A DNA stretch of 64,000 nt from Metallyticus violacea (Eukaryota > Arthropoda > Insecta > Mantodea > Metallyticidae): positions 64,589,501 through 64,653,500 of the forward strand of contig CM060842.1 in NCBI GenBank assembly GCA_030762175.1, written 5' to 3'. Below are positions 11,851 to 23,726 of this stretch, piece after piece (positions within the stretch are counted from its first letter, which is position 1; every line of letters starts with the position of its first letter). The position numbers and the translations under genes are program-made. The notes beneath the pieces were generated by a model. The model saw nothing but the letters and a program-made list of their open reading frames with translations. It had not been told where the DNA came from and did not search any database.

Positions 11851-12553
11851 AATCTTCCCCACTTCATCTGGCTTCTCCTTTTTACCCTTTACTTCGATTA
11901 GATCCAGTTTCTCTAAATTTGTTTACAAATTTTCGCATAGTATTTCTATGTGGATCAGGCGATTTTCTAATTTTTTTTTTTTGCATGAACTATTAAAATA
12001 TGAATAAGCACAGTCAACAAATGTAACACTCTGTACCATAAGTACGACTACAATTGTTCAAATGAATTCTACTACTACTGCAATGAAACTGGAATGATTC
12101 AGAGGTCCCAATGTGTGTCAAACCATATGCGAGTTACCGCTGGGGCTGACTGGTTGACTCGAACGTGAAATCACCCAATGACAAAGTTATATTCCTCATT
12201 TTAGTATTATTTCTACAGAAAATTGCGTTCTCGTGTGTGAAATGATATTTACAAATCCCTTATGTAATTTTATCTTAGCAGTCCATTACCTTCACCTATC
12301 AGACGAGAAAAATCTGTGCAGGGAAATTATTTAAATGAAAAATGCAAATTCCTGAATTAGGATTTCCTGCAAAATGGTACAAGATGCCTCAAATTCTAAG
12401 TATGCAAAATATAAATTTAGAAATAAACTGTAAAAGGTGCAAACTGCGCCACGAACTCCTCGCATATAAAATTCGGCCGGTTCAACAGAAAAAACATATT
12501 GAAGTGATTTAGTCGGCAACAGTTACAGCCAAATTATGAGATTGTTTGTTTGT
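11851..12553. other. Spacer, nothing identified
   Basis: AT-rich; only short open frames. The last 30-40 bp before 12,554 match sequence next to copy C of the LTR family and are probably leader sequence downstream of the primer site. Confidence 0.4.
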
Positions 12554-12572
12554 GGCCTCACTTTGGGCTCCA
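12554..12572 (-). promoter_or_regulatory. tRNA-Lys-like primer binding site of LTR copy B
   Basis: Read on the minus strand this is TGGAGCCCAAAGTGAGGCC. The complement of an insect tRNA-Lys 3' end is TGGCGCCCAACGTGGGGC, so 15 of 18 positions agree. It follows directly on the LTR, where minus-strand DNA synthesis is primed, and this fixes the LTR orientation. Confidence 0.65.
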
Positions 12573-13797
12573 AATTTGTAAAGCGGTTTAGTAGGCTACG
12601 GCTAAGTGTCCCAAGTTGGGCACTAATTTTGAAGCCATTTGTTGTTGGCGTCGAGCAACCTCACATTTTGATGCTAACTTTGAAGCAGTTTGGTAAATTA
12701 ATGATTTCTTCGGTGTTGTTGCCTAAGATTCATTTTGACAATTTCTAGGAGTGAATTCTGCTATTTTGCTGATTCGTACTCAATAGAACTGGGAGAGGAG
12801 TTCAATGGTGTATATAAGCATGCGATACGACATAATATATATTATATATTGATTGGTACTTTATTATGTTCAAAATCTTTCGCGTTCTCTGGTGTTTTGC
12901 GTACGATAGACTTGGCTGCGCCGAATGTAAACTTAATTGCTGCATGTGAAACATACAGATGAGTGCCGCGGTGCGTGAAACTGAAAACTGCTTAACTAGT
13001 ATTGGAACTGTGTAACTGATATCTGTTTCTCAGCTGAGTATCAACTTAAAAACTTACTAACTGATGTATACGAACTACGTGCCTGTGTCTTAAGTAAAGC
13101 GTGTTATCTGCCTCTGAACCGATTCTGTGAACTGCGTGCCACAGTGACCTCGAACTTAAGAGTACTGCGAACTGTTTTTTGCGAGCTGTGGACATTTTGG
13201 CGCGTGCAGATCTTATAACTGCGTCTGAGAACTGAGAACCGCTTGCCCCAGCGCCGCAAACGCTTCCTTATATATTAAATTCAAATCAAGTAATCGTTGG
13301 CTGAACGATTGCACTGGATCTCAAAGGCACGCGCAAGTTTCGCGCCTATCTTTGAAAGTTCAAACATACATTTTCCATTGGCTGGTTTAAGTTGGCTTTC
13401 CACGCTTGCCATTCCCCATTTGTTGAAAGTTTCAAACATTTTGTTAGCATTGGCTAATTTACAACGTCTATCGGGATCAAAGTCCCAAATAGATTTAAAA
13501 GGTCTTCAATTTTTTAACCTTGCAACAGCAGTCCTTTTAAAAAAGGGGGGGGGGCGGGGCTTCACACCCTACCCTGGTTTGTTCCTATTGTGTAGATTTT
13601 CAACACCTTGTTGACTTTCCAAGTTACCGTAACCGAAAAACATCAGAGGCTTTCTCCTTTGTCGACGTACAGTTCGCATGTTAGCATTATGCTGTATTAT
13701 ACATATATGTTTCACAATTCATGAAATATTATGATAATTATGTTTGTAACATACATATTGTATTATGTTTATATGTCGGTAAGGCTGGGCCGTAAGG
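12573..13797 (-). mobile_element. LTR family 1, copy B (most complete)
   Basis: This 1.2-kb LTR reads on the minus strand. A TATATAAG-type box is at 13,267-13,275 and an AATAAA signal at 12,860-12,865, about 400 bp further along; the primer site follows at 12,554-12,572. The stretch between promoter and poly(A) signal is full of AACTG/CAGTT repeats. Similarity to copy A runs to about 13,797, taken as the outer end. No gag or pol lies beyond the primer site, so it is a solo LTR with a scrap of leader, or a truncated element. A G-rich run near 13,545 lies in U3. Confidence 0.7.
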
Positions 13798-14545
13798 ACA
13801 GTTTCAGTATTGATTTGTTTCTACCAAAGTAATGTTTCATTATTTAAAAATAAAACAAAAATTCAGATTATTTGTTTATACTTCTTGCAGTAAGTGATTG
13901 TGCGAAACTTAGAAACAGGCTGACAGTTTTCGATCATTCAGTCATTACTTAGTAACAAACCAGAGGCCGAATACATTGCAGCAGCTTTCAATTTTAGCGT
14001 GCTGGATTTTAACATTTGACTTGTGCTCGAATATCTTTAATACAAAAGAATTGAACAGTTCATAAGGGGTAAATTTTCTTCTTATGAAAATCCTATTTCG
14101 ATATTTTCTCACACTGAGAATTAAATTCAACTATACCTGAAGTCCCTGTGATAAATTAATTAAAGTTTACTTACAGTTTTTGTGTGTGCTTAACGGAGGG
14201 AGGTTTGCTGCTTAGCAGTATTCAAAAAACAAATTCAAAAGGAACGAATTTCAATTATTATTTATTTTACGACATGCCTCAGTTTGAAACAAATAGCACG
14301 CGGCAGTCACTCGTTTGAGTCTGGATTAAGAACATCTTTGCAGCTCTCTATTCGCGCTATTACTCTTTATATGTAGTTGTTGGTAACTATGGCGTTGTTT
14401 ATAACGCGGGATAACGGGTACCAAGTGTGGAATCCGCTACGAGAAATAAATCACGCTCCTTATTAAAACTCCGGGCAAGGTAATACCGTTGCCAGATAAC
14501 GCCTCTCTTGTTGTTATCTTACTAATGCTGCAACCCCCCTCCCTA

Positions 14546-14547
<2 letters not shown>
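13798..14547. other. Spacer, nothing identified
   Basis: Unique-looking AT-rich sequence with no recognised motif. Confidence 0.4.

Positions 14548-14587
<40 letters not shown>
14548..14587. repeat. GT microsatellite
   Basis: About 19 GT units. It produces a false histidine/threonine-rich frame on the minus strand. Confidence 0.95.
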
Positions 14588-14989
14588 GAAATGTGTGCGA
14601 AATCTGCAAGGGGTAACATTTCCTCCGTGATTTAATAACAACTACAGGGGTGCACAAAGACAGCACTAAATTACTTAGTTGCCTAGTATAAATTTACTGT
14701 ATTGGCACACAATTTGTTTTGGAGGTTGAAAGAGATTCTCGCGGTTCAATAAATTAGGTAAATATGGTTCGAACTTTTAATACTTTATCTTTAACCAAGT
14801 TCATAATATAAATGCGAAGGCTGTTCAGTAAAGAATAGTCATAGTTTTGCAGGCATAGTTTCTCGCACTAAAAGTTAATTTTACAATTAGTTCGTTAGCC
14901 TAATGCGTAATGTACACGTGGTACCAATTTCATTGTTATCACTTTCTGATCACGTCTTTGAGAGGTGCGCAAGTTGAGGCATGAGCAGT

Positions 14990-15980
14990 TCCGCCTACAG
15001 CAAAATGGAGGTGACGGGCGAAAACAATATGCTACTCTGAAATTTCCCTTCGTCTCAGCAATTCTTTAGTTGGGTTCTATGCAATGTTACAGGGAGTCCA
15101 TGGAGATTATTCTTTCCTATAGCACAGTTCAAAGATGTTTTAAACTGTTAAGAGGGGAGACAGTTAATTTCAAAGGAAGAAGTCAAAGACCCGAAGCCTC
15201 AACTCTAAGGACGAAAGCATTAAAATTGCTTCTGTCATTGTGACAACGGATCGTCGAATTGAAAAAAAAAGTCCAGAATTCTGAAATTTTCATTACCACC
15301 CACAAGTTGGTAATTGGAAAGTTGCATATGAGACGTGTATGTACACAGTAGGTTCTAAGACTGCTGATTCCCGAACAAAAGGATGTTCGCGTGCAGGTTT
15401 GCTTGCGATTGAAGTTTCTTTCAAAGATGATCACGGCTGATGAAACTTGGCTACATCATTTCGATCCTGAGAGCAAATAGCAAAACTCTGTGAGAAAATC
15501 TCCATCATCACGAACAGCAAAAATAGCAAAAGTGGCTCATTCTGCTATAAAAGTTATGATCATCTCAGTTTTCGATATTCAAAGAATGGTTTTCCAGCAT
15601 GTCGTACCTGCATGCACAACTGTAACCGGGCAATACTACAGAAACGTCCTTAAACTCTGCAAAGCCATATCACATGCAAAAAGTCCCATTTTCTTGCAAC
15701 AAGCTGGATGCTGCACTAAGATAATGCACGACAGCATACCTAAAAAGTGTAGTATCTCACAAAAATCAATCTGAGTGTGTCCTCATCCTCCCTGTAGTTC
15801 AGATTTAGCTCCATGTAACATTTTTTTTCCCCTCAAATTGAATAAAACACCTTTAAGGGATGCATTTTCCATCTTCAGAAGCAGCGGTGAATGCTGTGGG
15901 GGCGATTCTTAAGATCTGTCAAAAAGGGTTTCCAGCATATCTTTGAAGACTGATAGAAATCCTTGGGACTACTTCGAGAA
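14990..15980 (+). pseudogene. mariner transposase pseudogene, nearly full span
   Basis: Joining frames conceptually, motifs appear in the mariner order: an N-terminal helix-turn-helix region with SFSYSTVQRCFKLL near 15,100-15,145, MRRVC near 15,330, PEQKDVRVQVC near 15,380, ADETWLHHFDPESK at 15,435-15,478 with the first catalytic aspartate, VFDIQRMVFQHVVP near 15,570, and DLAP with APCNIFFPLKLNK near 15,800-15,845. The second catalytic motif is altered (MHDSIPKK near 15,725), and the third aspartate is N in APCN. At least six stops or frameshifts are present. I found no TIR pair. The HHFDPE form marks a different subfamily from the 4.7-kb copy. Confidence 0.8.
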
Positions 15981-16319
15981 AGATCAACAAAATTAAGAGG
16001 ATGAGTGAAGGATGCTGCCAAAAATAATTATAGTCAAATTTTATTTAATTTGTGATAATTTTAATAGCATAGAAAAAACCAAGGGTTCTATTTTATTATT
16101 AAAAGCATTGTGTCACTCATGTTAGTTGTTTAATAACAGCCGTTCAACTAAAACATTGACTCACACACATGAATAGAATACACTTGTTCTCAACTCGCCC
16201 ATACACCTACAAAATCCACAGTGTGAGTATTGCACCTAAAAGAGTCTACCTCACTGTTTAGCCAGAGTTCCGAACTGCCAGTGTGTTTCTCTCCGCAAAG
16301 AATTTTGTGCGTTACGGGC

Positions 16320-16480
16320 TGTCCGCAGAAACTCCAAAACCTGACGGCGGTTAACTTGTCTAGCGACTTTGTTTTGTTACATGATAGTACCAAACCGCAT
16401 ATGGTGCATAAACGGCAAATGTCCCCAAACTTTACAGCTGAACAGGGCTGGAGCACATCAATGGACTGGCGAGAAAAAAT
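16320..16480 (+). pseudogene. Possible mariner fragment around the second catalytic aspartate
   Basis: The plus frame contains NLSSDFVLLHDSTKPHMVHK (16,352-16,411), resembling the LLHDNARPH.A block of mariner transposases. No third aspartate block follows in any frame. It lies 350 bp beyond the 15-16 kb mariner but cannot be its continuation, because that copy has its own version of this region. Confidence 0.35.
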
Positions 16481-16861
16481 GCTTAAAATCCTTCTTATAC
16501 AATTAAAGAATAGTTGTGACAGTAATGAACAAATTTTGTTGCAGTGGGCAGAGAAATATATGTCTCCGTTCCCCCAATTATCTGAATGTTACAATTATTC
16601 TTAGACCCTAAAAGATCGTCAAAAATGTGAATCTATCTTTTAAGTTTCAAGCTTAAAATAAATAAAGGAAACTTTTTTTTTTCCATTTAAAGCTTACATA
16701 ATGTATAAATGAGTCCCCAGATCTTAAAAATATGAAATTATATAAACAATACAGGGGCTTCGTATAACGAATTTTATGTGCGTGAAATGTGACAGTGAAA
16801 ACAATTTCATGTTCAGCTGCACGCCTCTCCATGAGATTAATACTAGCATTTCTCCAAAATT

Positions 16862-16887
16862 TCCATTCCATTCCATTCCATTCCATT

Positions 16888-16919
<32 letters not shown>
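16862..16919. repeat. CCATT array joined to a long T run
   Basis: Six CCATT/TTCCA-type units run straight into a T run of about 29. Read on the minus strand this is a poly(A) run followed by TGGAA units, as at a retroposon 3' end that has expanded. Confidence 0.85.
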
Positions 16920-16921
<2 letters not shown>

Positions 16922-17504
16922 GTTTAAATGGAGTAATTAAACTCTTCAAGGAAGTATTACCTTCAAAATTTTAGAAAAACGCCATGTGTTTTAATAAGAA
17001 TATTTTGCTTGTTCTATGAAGTTAACAGCTGTAATTAAATTATTCAACAATTATTAATATTTTTTTATCAGATTGCGCTCTGGTGAACAGTAAAAATGCC
17101 TCTTACTCGCATGCACTTTTCTTGCGCTACTAACTAGGAAAAAGTTTTGGTTTGAAGAAAAAATGTTGGTTAAAATATGTACAGAAATTTAGATTGGATT
17201 GTAAAGGACATAGGATAGTTCGGTACTTCGACTTGCTCAAGGACTGCCGTTTGTGCCTACGCCTCAAAAAGAAGGCTTCGTCCCCAAATAGTCAGACTCT
17301 TTAAAAAAAAGTTTAGTTCTAGACCCCCGGGACAGAAACGTTTCCAAAGCGCAAGCCACTGTCGCCGCACATGGCACCAGCCTACCTCCTCGATCCTATA
17401 TCGTAACCAATTGAATAAGATGACTTGGATTGGGAGAGCGAAAATGTTATGTGAAGGAAAGGCTCATCACATGCTTTCTCCAAAGCGACCAGAGCCACAA
17501 GAAA

Positions 17505-17565
17505 ATTCTAGGGATTTGAACACGAGACCTCGCGAATGAGGGTTATCATCTGAGCCATCCCATTC
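17505..17565 (-). mobile_element. tRNA-like SINE head or tRNA pseudogene
   Basis: The minus strand reads GATGGCTCAGATGATAACCC, then GCGAGGTC and GTGTTCAAATCCC, which fits pol III A and B boxes at tRNA spacing. I could not fold a full acceptor stem. The DNA further along the minus strand (17,505 down to about 17,230) could be a SINE body, but no second copy is in this window. Confidence 0.4.
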
Positions 17566-17569
17566 GATG

Positions 17570-20500
17570 TACAGAGGCTTATAATAATGATGAAGACCAT
17601 CAAGATGTTCATCTGTTTGAGTGATAGCTAACACACTTCTTCAAAAAGATACTTTCTACAAAATATGAAGTAAAGCAATAAACAGCAACACCTGAACAAT
17701 ATTCTAAACCACTTCCCATTTATAAAAATATATCCGAATTACTTGTAGTCGAGAACATGTACAGGATTCATATAACCGGCCGACTGCCAGGAACATTGAA
17801 ATGTAAATCGATATTTGATCTTTCATCTACGAAATTTGTTCAGAAGCTTATTCTCTTTGGGGGGGGGGGGGTATTTTATATTTATTGGTCCACTCCGCAC
17901 TGTTTTGTGTATTTTTATAGAGAATCCTCATGTACATTATTTTCAAGAAGTGTGTTGGCATACATTAGCCAATCAAAGTGTTACAAAAAAATGGGATGTT
18001 CATCACTTTGTGAGGAAAATCTCTGTGCACATTTTAAACCAACATTCCTGTACAAGCAGGAACTGTTTCCTTATTAAGTAACCTGCCCATTCTTCATACT
18101 TCGTATAAGGCTTTGAGTCGTCTCGCTGTAACCGGAATTGATTTCCTATGACTTCGCTTTTCGCCTTGAACGGCGCATTTCAAATATGGACGTAATTCAA
18201 AGAACATGATGAAGTGGTTGATGGTAATTCCGAAACAGGTCTTTAAGATCATCTTGAGAACAGCAAAGGGACATTGGCATAAAAGGATGAGATCTCAAAT
18301 GGAGTGTTGAACTAGATCTGTAAATTTCCTGTATTAATTACAAGGGTGAATACTTTACGGACAGTCCTGATATAAAAACAAAATTTAATTTCTTTACGAT
18401 CAGTACTGCTAACATTGATTAAGGATTGCCACTTGATCTGCTTCTCAACTAGTGGTTGTGTCCCCCGTATTGCCTTTAGATTATCTCACCTTAAAAACAA
18501 GAAGGTACTGTCTACTTCGACAAAGTTAGTGTCATAAAATTTGGAGCCCATCGCTAAAACTGTTGGGATAAAGGTTAATGATTTCAAAACTTGTATTTAG
18601 TTGTTTATCATTTATTATTATTATTATTTGAAAAATAGTTACCAAATTATAAAGAAGGTTTGATATTAAAATAATATTTGTGTTAAATATTAACCTAAAT
18701 TATTCTTTTCTAAATAACGCATAAACTAACAATTCCCTTCTTATGTTCATACTTATTAATAATAAATTTCGAGACAAAGTTTTGAATTAAGTTGTAACTT
18801 GTCCTCTTTTTCTGCTACCAAAGTAATATCAATTACCTTTAATTTGACACACTCCTTTGATGCCCAGATAAGATTTAGGAAATGTGGTGAATAAGCAATG
18901 TTATAATTCATATGCATAATTAACAATCATTTTGGAGAAATGGTGCTCCTGTAATGACAAAAACAGCAATATTGCTTTTAAATATATAAACCTTTGAAAA
19001 ATGCTACATGTAATATACAATCATTTTATTTAAATGTTGAAAAAATTAAAATATTGAAAACATTTTACAAAAATCATAATAAATCAAAAATTACAAACCT
19101 TGCAATACCCTGGGTCCCTAGATGCTGAGAAGGCTTCGAACATAACAATTTAGAACGGGCAATAAATGTATTTTTTCCCCTGGTCTCCAAGCAATTTCCC
19201 TGTAAGCAACGGAAAAAGGAGCGAACAGGTCAAAAATATTACTCGCACTCTTTCAAAAATTTTTCTTACCTGGCCCAATCACTGGAAACCTAAAGCAAGT
19301 GAACGCAGCTCTCTGATGTGAATCGTGAAGTTGTAGGCCTTATACAAGCGGGCGTGACGTCACAAAGGTTCGCATTTTCATAATGTTAATTCTTGTACGG
19401 ATGATCGTTATGATTACTTCTTTACATAATATGACAAATAAAATAAACAATAAGCTTTAAATAAAAATAAACCATAGCTTTAAATAAAAATTAACTTAAT
19501 ATCGCAAATAAAATAAACAACAAGCTTTAAACAAAAAAAAAAAAAAAAAAACCTTAAACAACACTTTTCAAAGTAATAACTTCGTAAAGTATTCACTTCA
19601 AATTAAATAAAAGAAAATTCAAGTCATGCCCATAACACCTGGTTTTTATGAGGGCCAAAGAGCGGATAATTGTATCGTGAAAAGCATTACTTTCCATTTA
19701 TTTGGGCACACTATGTTGTTATTAATTACTTTTTCGTAATACTTTCCGAAAATATTTTCTAGAACACAGCAAACTTTCCTGACAAATGTAATTAGCTCCA
19801 TACTGCTAAATTACATGTTTCATGAAAGTCAATCCCTATTTCTTCAACTTTCATTTACAAAATATTTATGAAAATGTTCCTGCGATTCCCAATATTCAAA
19901 AAGGTATTTTCAAATTCAGGGGAAATCAAAGTCTGAAATAATGTACGCATATGCAAAATTTGAAATATGAAATCTGTTGGCTGTTTCAACCCCTCCCCCT
20001 ACACAACTTAAGTGTGAGTTCCTCCCATCCTGGAGACCTTCTGTTGCCACATTTTCTTCCAAAGCAATAAGATTTTTACAATTGTTACAGTCTTTTACTT
20101 ATTTCATTGTGGAGTGTGAAACATATTGTGCTAAATAAAATAAAACGGAAGCAATATCGAAATCAGGTCCCTCTTCTCTTGATTGACAGTAGAACTAAAG
20201 CTCATTGCATGTCAATTCCGTTGAGGTTTCACATACATTTAAAGAAAAGTCTTATATCAGAATTTCCCTTACAATGAAATTTTCAAAACATCAATCAGTC
20301 AAGTTGATGAAAGTTTCTGTTGCATCTCTCAATGGAAATAATATATCCAAAGTTAATTTCGTGTATGCTTAGAAGATGTGTGTTTATTAAAATGTTGCTA
20401 TGACTCCCGGAATTGTACAACCCTTTTAAGAAGCGAAATATTTTCATCCCCAAGAATTGAATTGGCTCTCTTAACGGATTCATGAGAGTTTTCACATTAG

Positions 20501-20640
20501 CAATTTTCTATCCTGAAAGCATAACTTTTATGAATTCTGCACTACCCACTGGACACTCGTCTTTAAAAAATATTTCTAGAGTCACAATATTTTCCTCGTC
20601 AAAAAATCGAACAGCTAGTGAAACATTCTGGCGCTCAATA
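17570..20640. other. AT-rich region, nothing identified
   Basis: It holds a G10 run (17,861-17,870), a roughly 69-bp imperfect duplication at 19,434-19,535 built on AAATAAAATAAACAA and AAGCTTTAAA, and a 20-base A run at 19,532. No gene was recognised. Confidence 0.4.
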
Positions 20641-20644
20641 AGTT

Positions 20645-20681
<37 letters not shown>

Positions 20682-20682
20682 C
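20645..20682. repeat. TG/AG compound microsatellite
   Basis: About ten TG units are followed by about nine GA units. Confidence 0.95.
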
Positions 20683-21530
20683 AGACAAAGCTGGTGCTAA
20701 CTTTTCAACAGTACTTTATTCTGAAAAGTAAAGAATTTTGAAATTCTTTACATTGTCACTTAAAACAATTCTTTTGTCCTCAATATGTGGATAAATGAAG
20801 CTTTGTTCTTCCTTACCTTGTTTGCCAATTATTTCCAATACTTCAGTACAGTATCAAAAACGCATTTTTTGTTGACTCAAAGGGATTATGAATATCCGGT
20901 TTAATGAGACCACCACAATGAAGTTAAATTGTATTCTATTCATTCAGTTGTTGTCACTTATTAGTGACAGCACAACAAATCCACATTCATATAAAACTTT
21001 AACTGCCCGAAGTATTAATTTCTTTAATTCCTCTGCATGCAATGTTTTAACAACATACATTAGTATCAAATAACGAGGTTAACATGAATGCCCGAATTTT
21101 GCTAGTAATATCATTGGTCTCTGGCTAACTTCTAAGCGATTCGCTATAAATGCCATTTTCTGATTTAAATAAATATAATCCAAAGTACATCAATAATTAT
21201 CTCTAAGCATTTAACTTTCTCCTGCAAATAATTTATTTGAGATGCTTTGAGACCCACTTCACTTTTTATATCAGCACCTCTTCGTTTTAAATAAGAGGAG
21301 CGGGGATTTCTCATTTGAATGTTTGCATCAGGAAATGTAAGATATTGAAGGTGACCAAAGGAATGTCTCTCGTGAACACCTTGATTGTGTAGGTGTACTG
21401 AGTTAATCTTTTAAAAATGTAAGTTTATGAATGAGTCGCAATGCCACATTAGAAATTTTAAATTATAAATGTAGTCTTCAATAGTTGAGCACAAATAATT
21501 TATTTTCGCATCTGTTTCTACTGAAGTAAT

Positions 21531-22107
21531 TTTTTTTTAATTTTAATTCTGCAATACTTACATCCTGATATCTTGGTTCTACATCAGGACGTAATACTCC
21601 AGATTTCATTTATTTATTCCTCTTATATCTTTCAATACAATTTAAATTACAATTAAATTTTACAGATTTTAAAATCTACACTACTAATACTATGACTAAA
21701 CAAAATTAAAACTTCAAAAACAAAACCGGCACTGGAATCCAGCACTACGGCTATTTACTATGACTTATAATAACATCTACAATTGCAACTGGTACCCAGT
21801 AGCAATGATTACATTTAAACTTTATTAATTTACAATTATTATCCAATTTACTCTATGCGTCTTCATTTCTGCTAACGCTCGGTATCCGGGCTGCTCCCCA
21901 CTGGAATTCCTGGCAACAGAACCTGGACATCAGTGGAGTTGCTGTCGGTCTCAAGCAACAGCTATACTGGACCATTGTGTGTTGACAGTGTAGTTTCCTT
22001 CGCTTCTCTCCTTCTCTTGACCTCTGTCTACTTCTTCTCTCAACTGCTTCGTTTCCGCCCGAAAACTGCCATTACTCCTTTCTTCTGTCAGTTCTGCTCT
22101 CTTCTTC
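21531..22107 (-). mobile_element. 3' UTR and tail of a LINE
   Basis: This lies directly downstream, on the minus strand, of the stop of the LINE ORF2 fragment. It contains an AATAAATAAATGAAA stretch near 21,610 and ends in an A-rich tail, ATTAAAATTAAAAAAAAATT, near 21,531-21,550. The limits are inferred. Confidence 0.5.
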
Positions 22108-22446
22108 TTATTCAAATTGGGTGTTATCTTCTTTATCATCTTTTTCTTCAACTAATTCTAGTTGTAAATATCTTTCTTGCCTTTCCCTGATTCTCTCGGA
22201 TCTTCTAGGGGAATATACCATTTCTGGCCTTTGGATTTTTTCTCTTGTTTGTTTTTTGCCGTTTTTATACTCTGCCATTTTGCTTGATATTTTATTTGTT
22301 AGCTCGTTCAATGCCCTAAAATCATCTTCGTCTCTCACGATGTTCAAGATGTGTTTCCCAGCAAGTAGTCGTCTTTCTTCTGCTACAAATGACTGGTATT
22401 TAGGGCATTCAAATGAGACATGTTCCGGTGTATCGGTGTATCGGTG
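22108..22446 (-). pseudogene. LINE ORF2 C-terminus with zinc-type EH..FEC motif
   Basis: Non-LTR retrotransposon polyproteins (endonuclease plus reverse transcriptase) often end in a cysteine/histidine motif of the form D..EH..F.C. Here the minus frame begins DTPEHVSFECPKYQSF (about 22,420-22,375), runs through RRLLAGKHIL, an acidic stretch, KMAEYKNGKKQTREKIQ and SPRRSERIRERQE, and ends at a stop at 22,108-22,110. The frame is open for over 100 codons. Upstream of the DTPEH motif, three GGTGTATC repeats near 22,430 mark a break and no reverse transcriptase follows. A second copy of this C-terminus is at 4.5-4.7 kb. It is a 5'-truncated LINE, the usual product of incomplete reverse transcription. 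Confidence 0.7.
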
Positions 22447-22626
22447 TATCTACTGAAGTAGAAAGACAACAATCTGGTTTCTTTGCAGTATCTACCCAAA
22501 CTATTTGATTTTCAGAAAAATGAGAATGCGAATACAAAATGTTTGCCGGGCTCAAAATCTGCTTGACGATGAAACGGTTTTGTGAACTTCAACAATTGGA
22601 ACCTAATTATGCCACTGTTTGTTTGT

Positions 22627-22645
22627 GGTCCCACGTTGGATGCCA
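22627..22645 (-). promoter_or_regulatory. tRNA-Lys-like primer binding site of LTR copy C
   Basis: Read on the minus strand this is TGGCATCCAACGTGGGACC, matching 15 of 18 positions of the tRNA-Lys primer site TGGCGCCCAACGTGGGGC. It abuts the LTR exactly as in copy B. Confidence 0.7.
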
Positions 22646-23668
22646 AATTATGAAGCTGTTTAGTAGGCTACTGCTGTGTGCCCCAAATTGGGCACTAATT
22701 TTGAAGCGAATTGATGTGGACGTTGTGATGCCAATTTTGAAGCGGTTTGGTAAATTGATGAATAATCATTTGGTGTTGTTGTCCACGCTTCAATGACAGC
22801 AATTTATCGGGGTGAAATCTATTATTTTGTGGACTCATACTCAACATGACTGGGCGAGGTGTTCACTAGTGTAAATAAACACACGATGCGACGTAATATA
22901 TATATTGGTACTGTATATTGGTCAAAATTTTTCCCGTCCTCTGGTGTTTTGCGTACGATAGACTTAGCTACGACGTACAAACTTAGTTGCCGCGTGTAAA
23001 ACTTACAGATGAGTGCCGCAGCACGTGAAACTGAAAACTGCTTAACTGATGTATTGGAACTTGCAACTGAACTACGTACCTGATAACTGCTTCTCAGCTG
23101 AGTATCAACTTAAAAACTTCCAAAAACTGATGTATCAGGAATGCGTGTCTGCGTCCTAAGTAGGACTTGTTATCTGCATCTGAACCAATTCTGTGAACTG
23201 CGTGCCACAGCGACGTCAAACTTATGAATACTATGAACTGGGGACATCTTGGCGGGTGTAGAGCTTATAACTTTGTGTAAAAATCGAGAACTGCTTGCCC
23301 CAACGCTCTCTTATATATTAAATTAAAATTAAGCAATCGTTGGCATAGCGATTTCCACGAGATCAAAAAGGCAAAGATATATATTTTCCATTGGCTGGTT
23401 TAAGTTCACCTGCTGCGCGTGCCATTCGTTATGTTTTTAAAGTTTCAAACATTTTGTTAGCATTGGCTAAAGTCCAACAGTACAACTCCTATCAAAAACC
23501 AAGTCCCAAACGGATTTAAAATTCCTTCGGTTTATTAACGGCAGTCCCTTTCAAAAAGGGGCTTCACACCTCACTCTCGGATTTCTTATTGTGTAGTTTT
23601 ATGATCCTGTTGTTGGCTTTCCAAGCTACTGTAACCGAAAAACAGCTTTCTCTTTTGTACAGTTCTTA
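22646..23668 (-). mobile_element. LTR family 1, copy C
   Basis: It matches copy B from the primer site outward (AATTATGAAGC, the repeated GAAGCG..TT motif, CTCTGGTGTTTTGCGTACGA, the AACTG-rich zone and the TATATAAG-type box near 23,310). The outer U3 end is missing; similarity stops near 23,668, just before an AC microsatellite. The AATAAA site of the other copies is mutated here. About 40 bp of leader beyond the primer site is also shared with copy B. No coding region. Confidence 0.7.
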
Positions 23669-23687
23669 CATTGAAATTAATGTTTAT

Positions 23688-23721
<34 letters not shown>
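23688..23721. repeat. AC microsatellite
   Basis: About 16 AC units with one G interruption, at the broken edge of LTR copy C. Confidence 0.95.

Positions 23722-23726
<5 letters not shown>

Noticed and set aside
14437..14619. Histidine/threonine-rich frame
   Set aside because: Product of the GT microsatellite.
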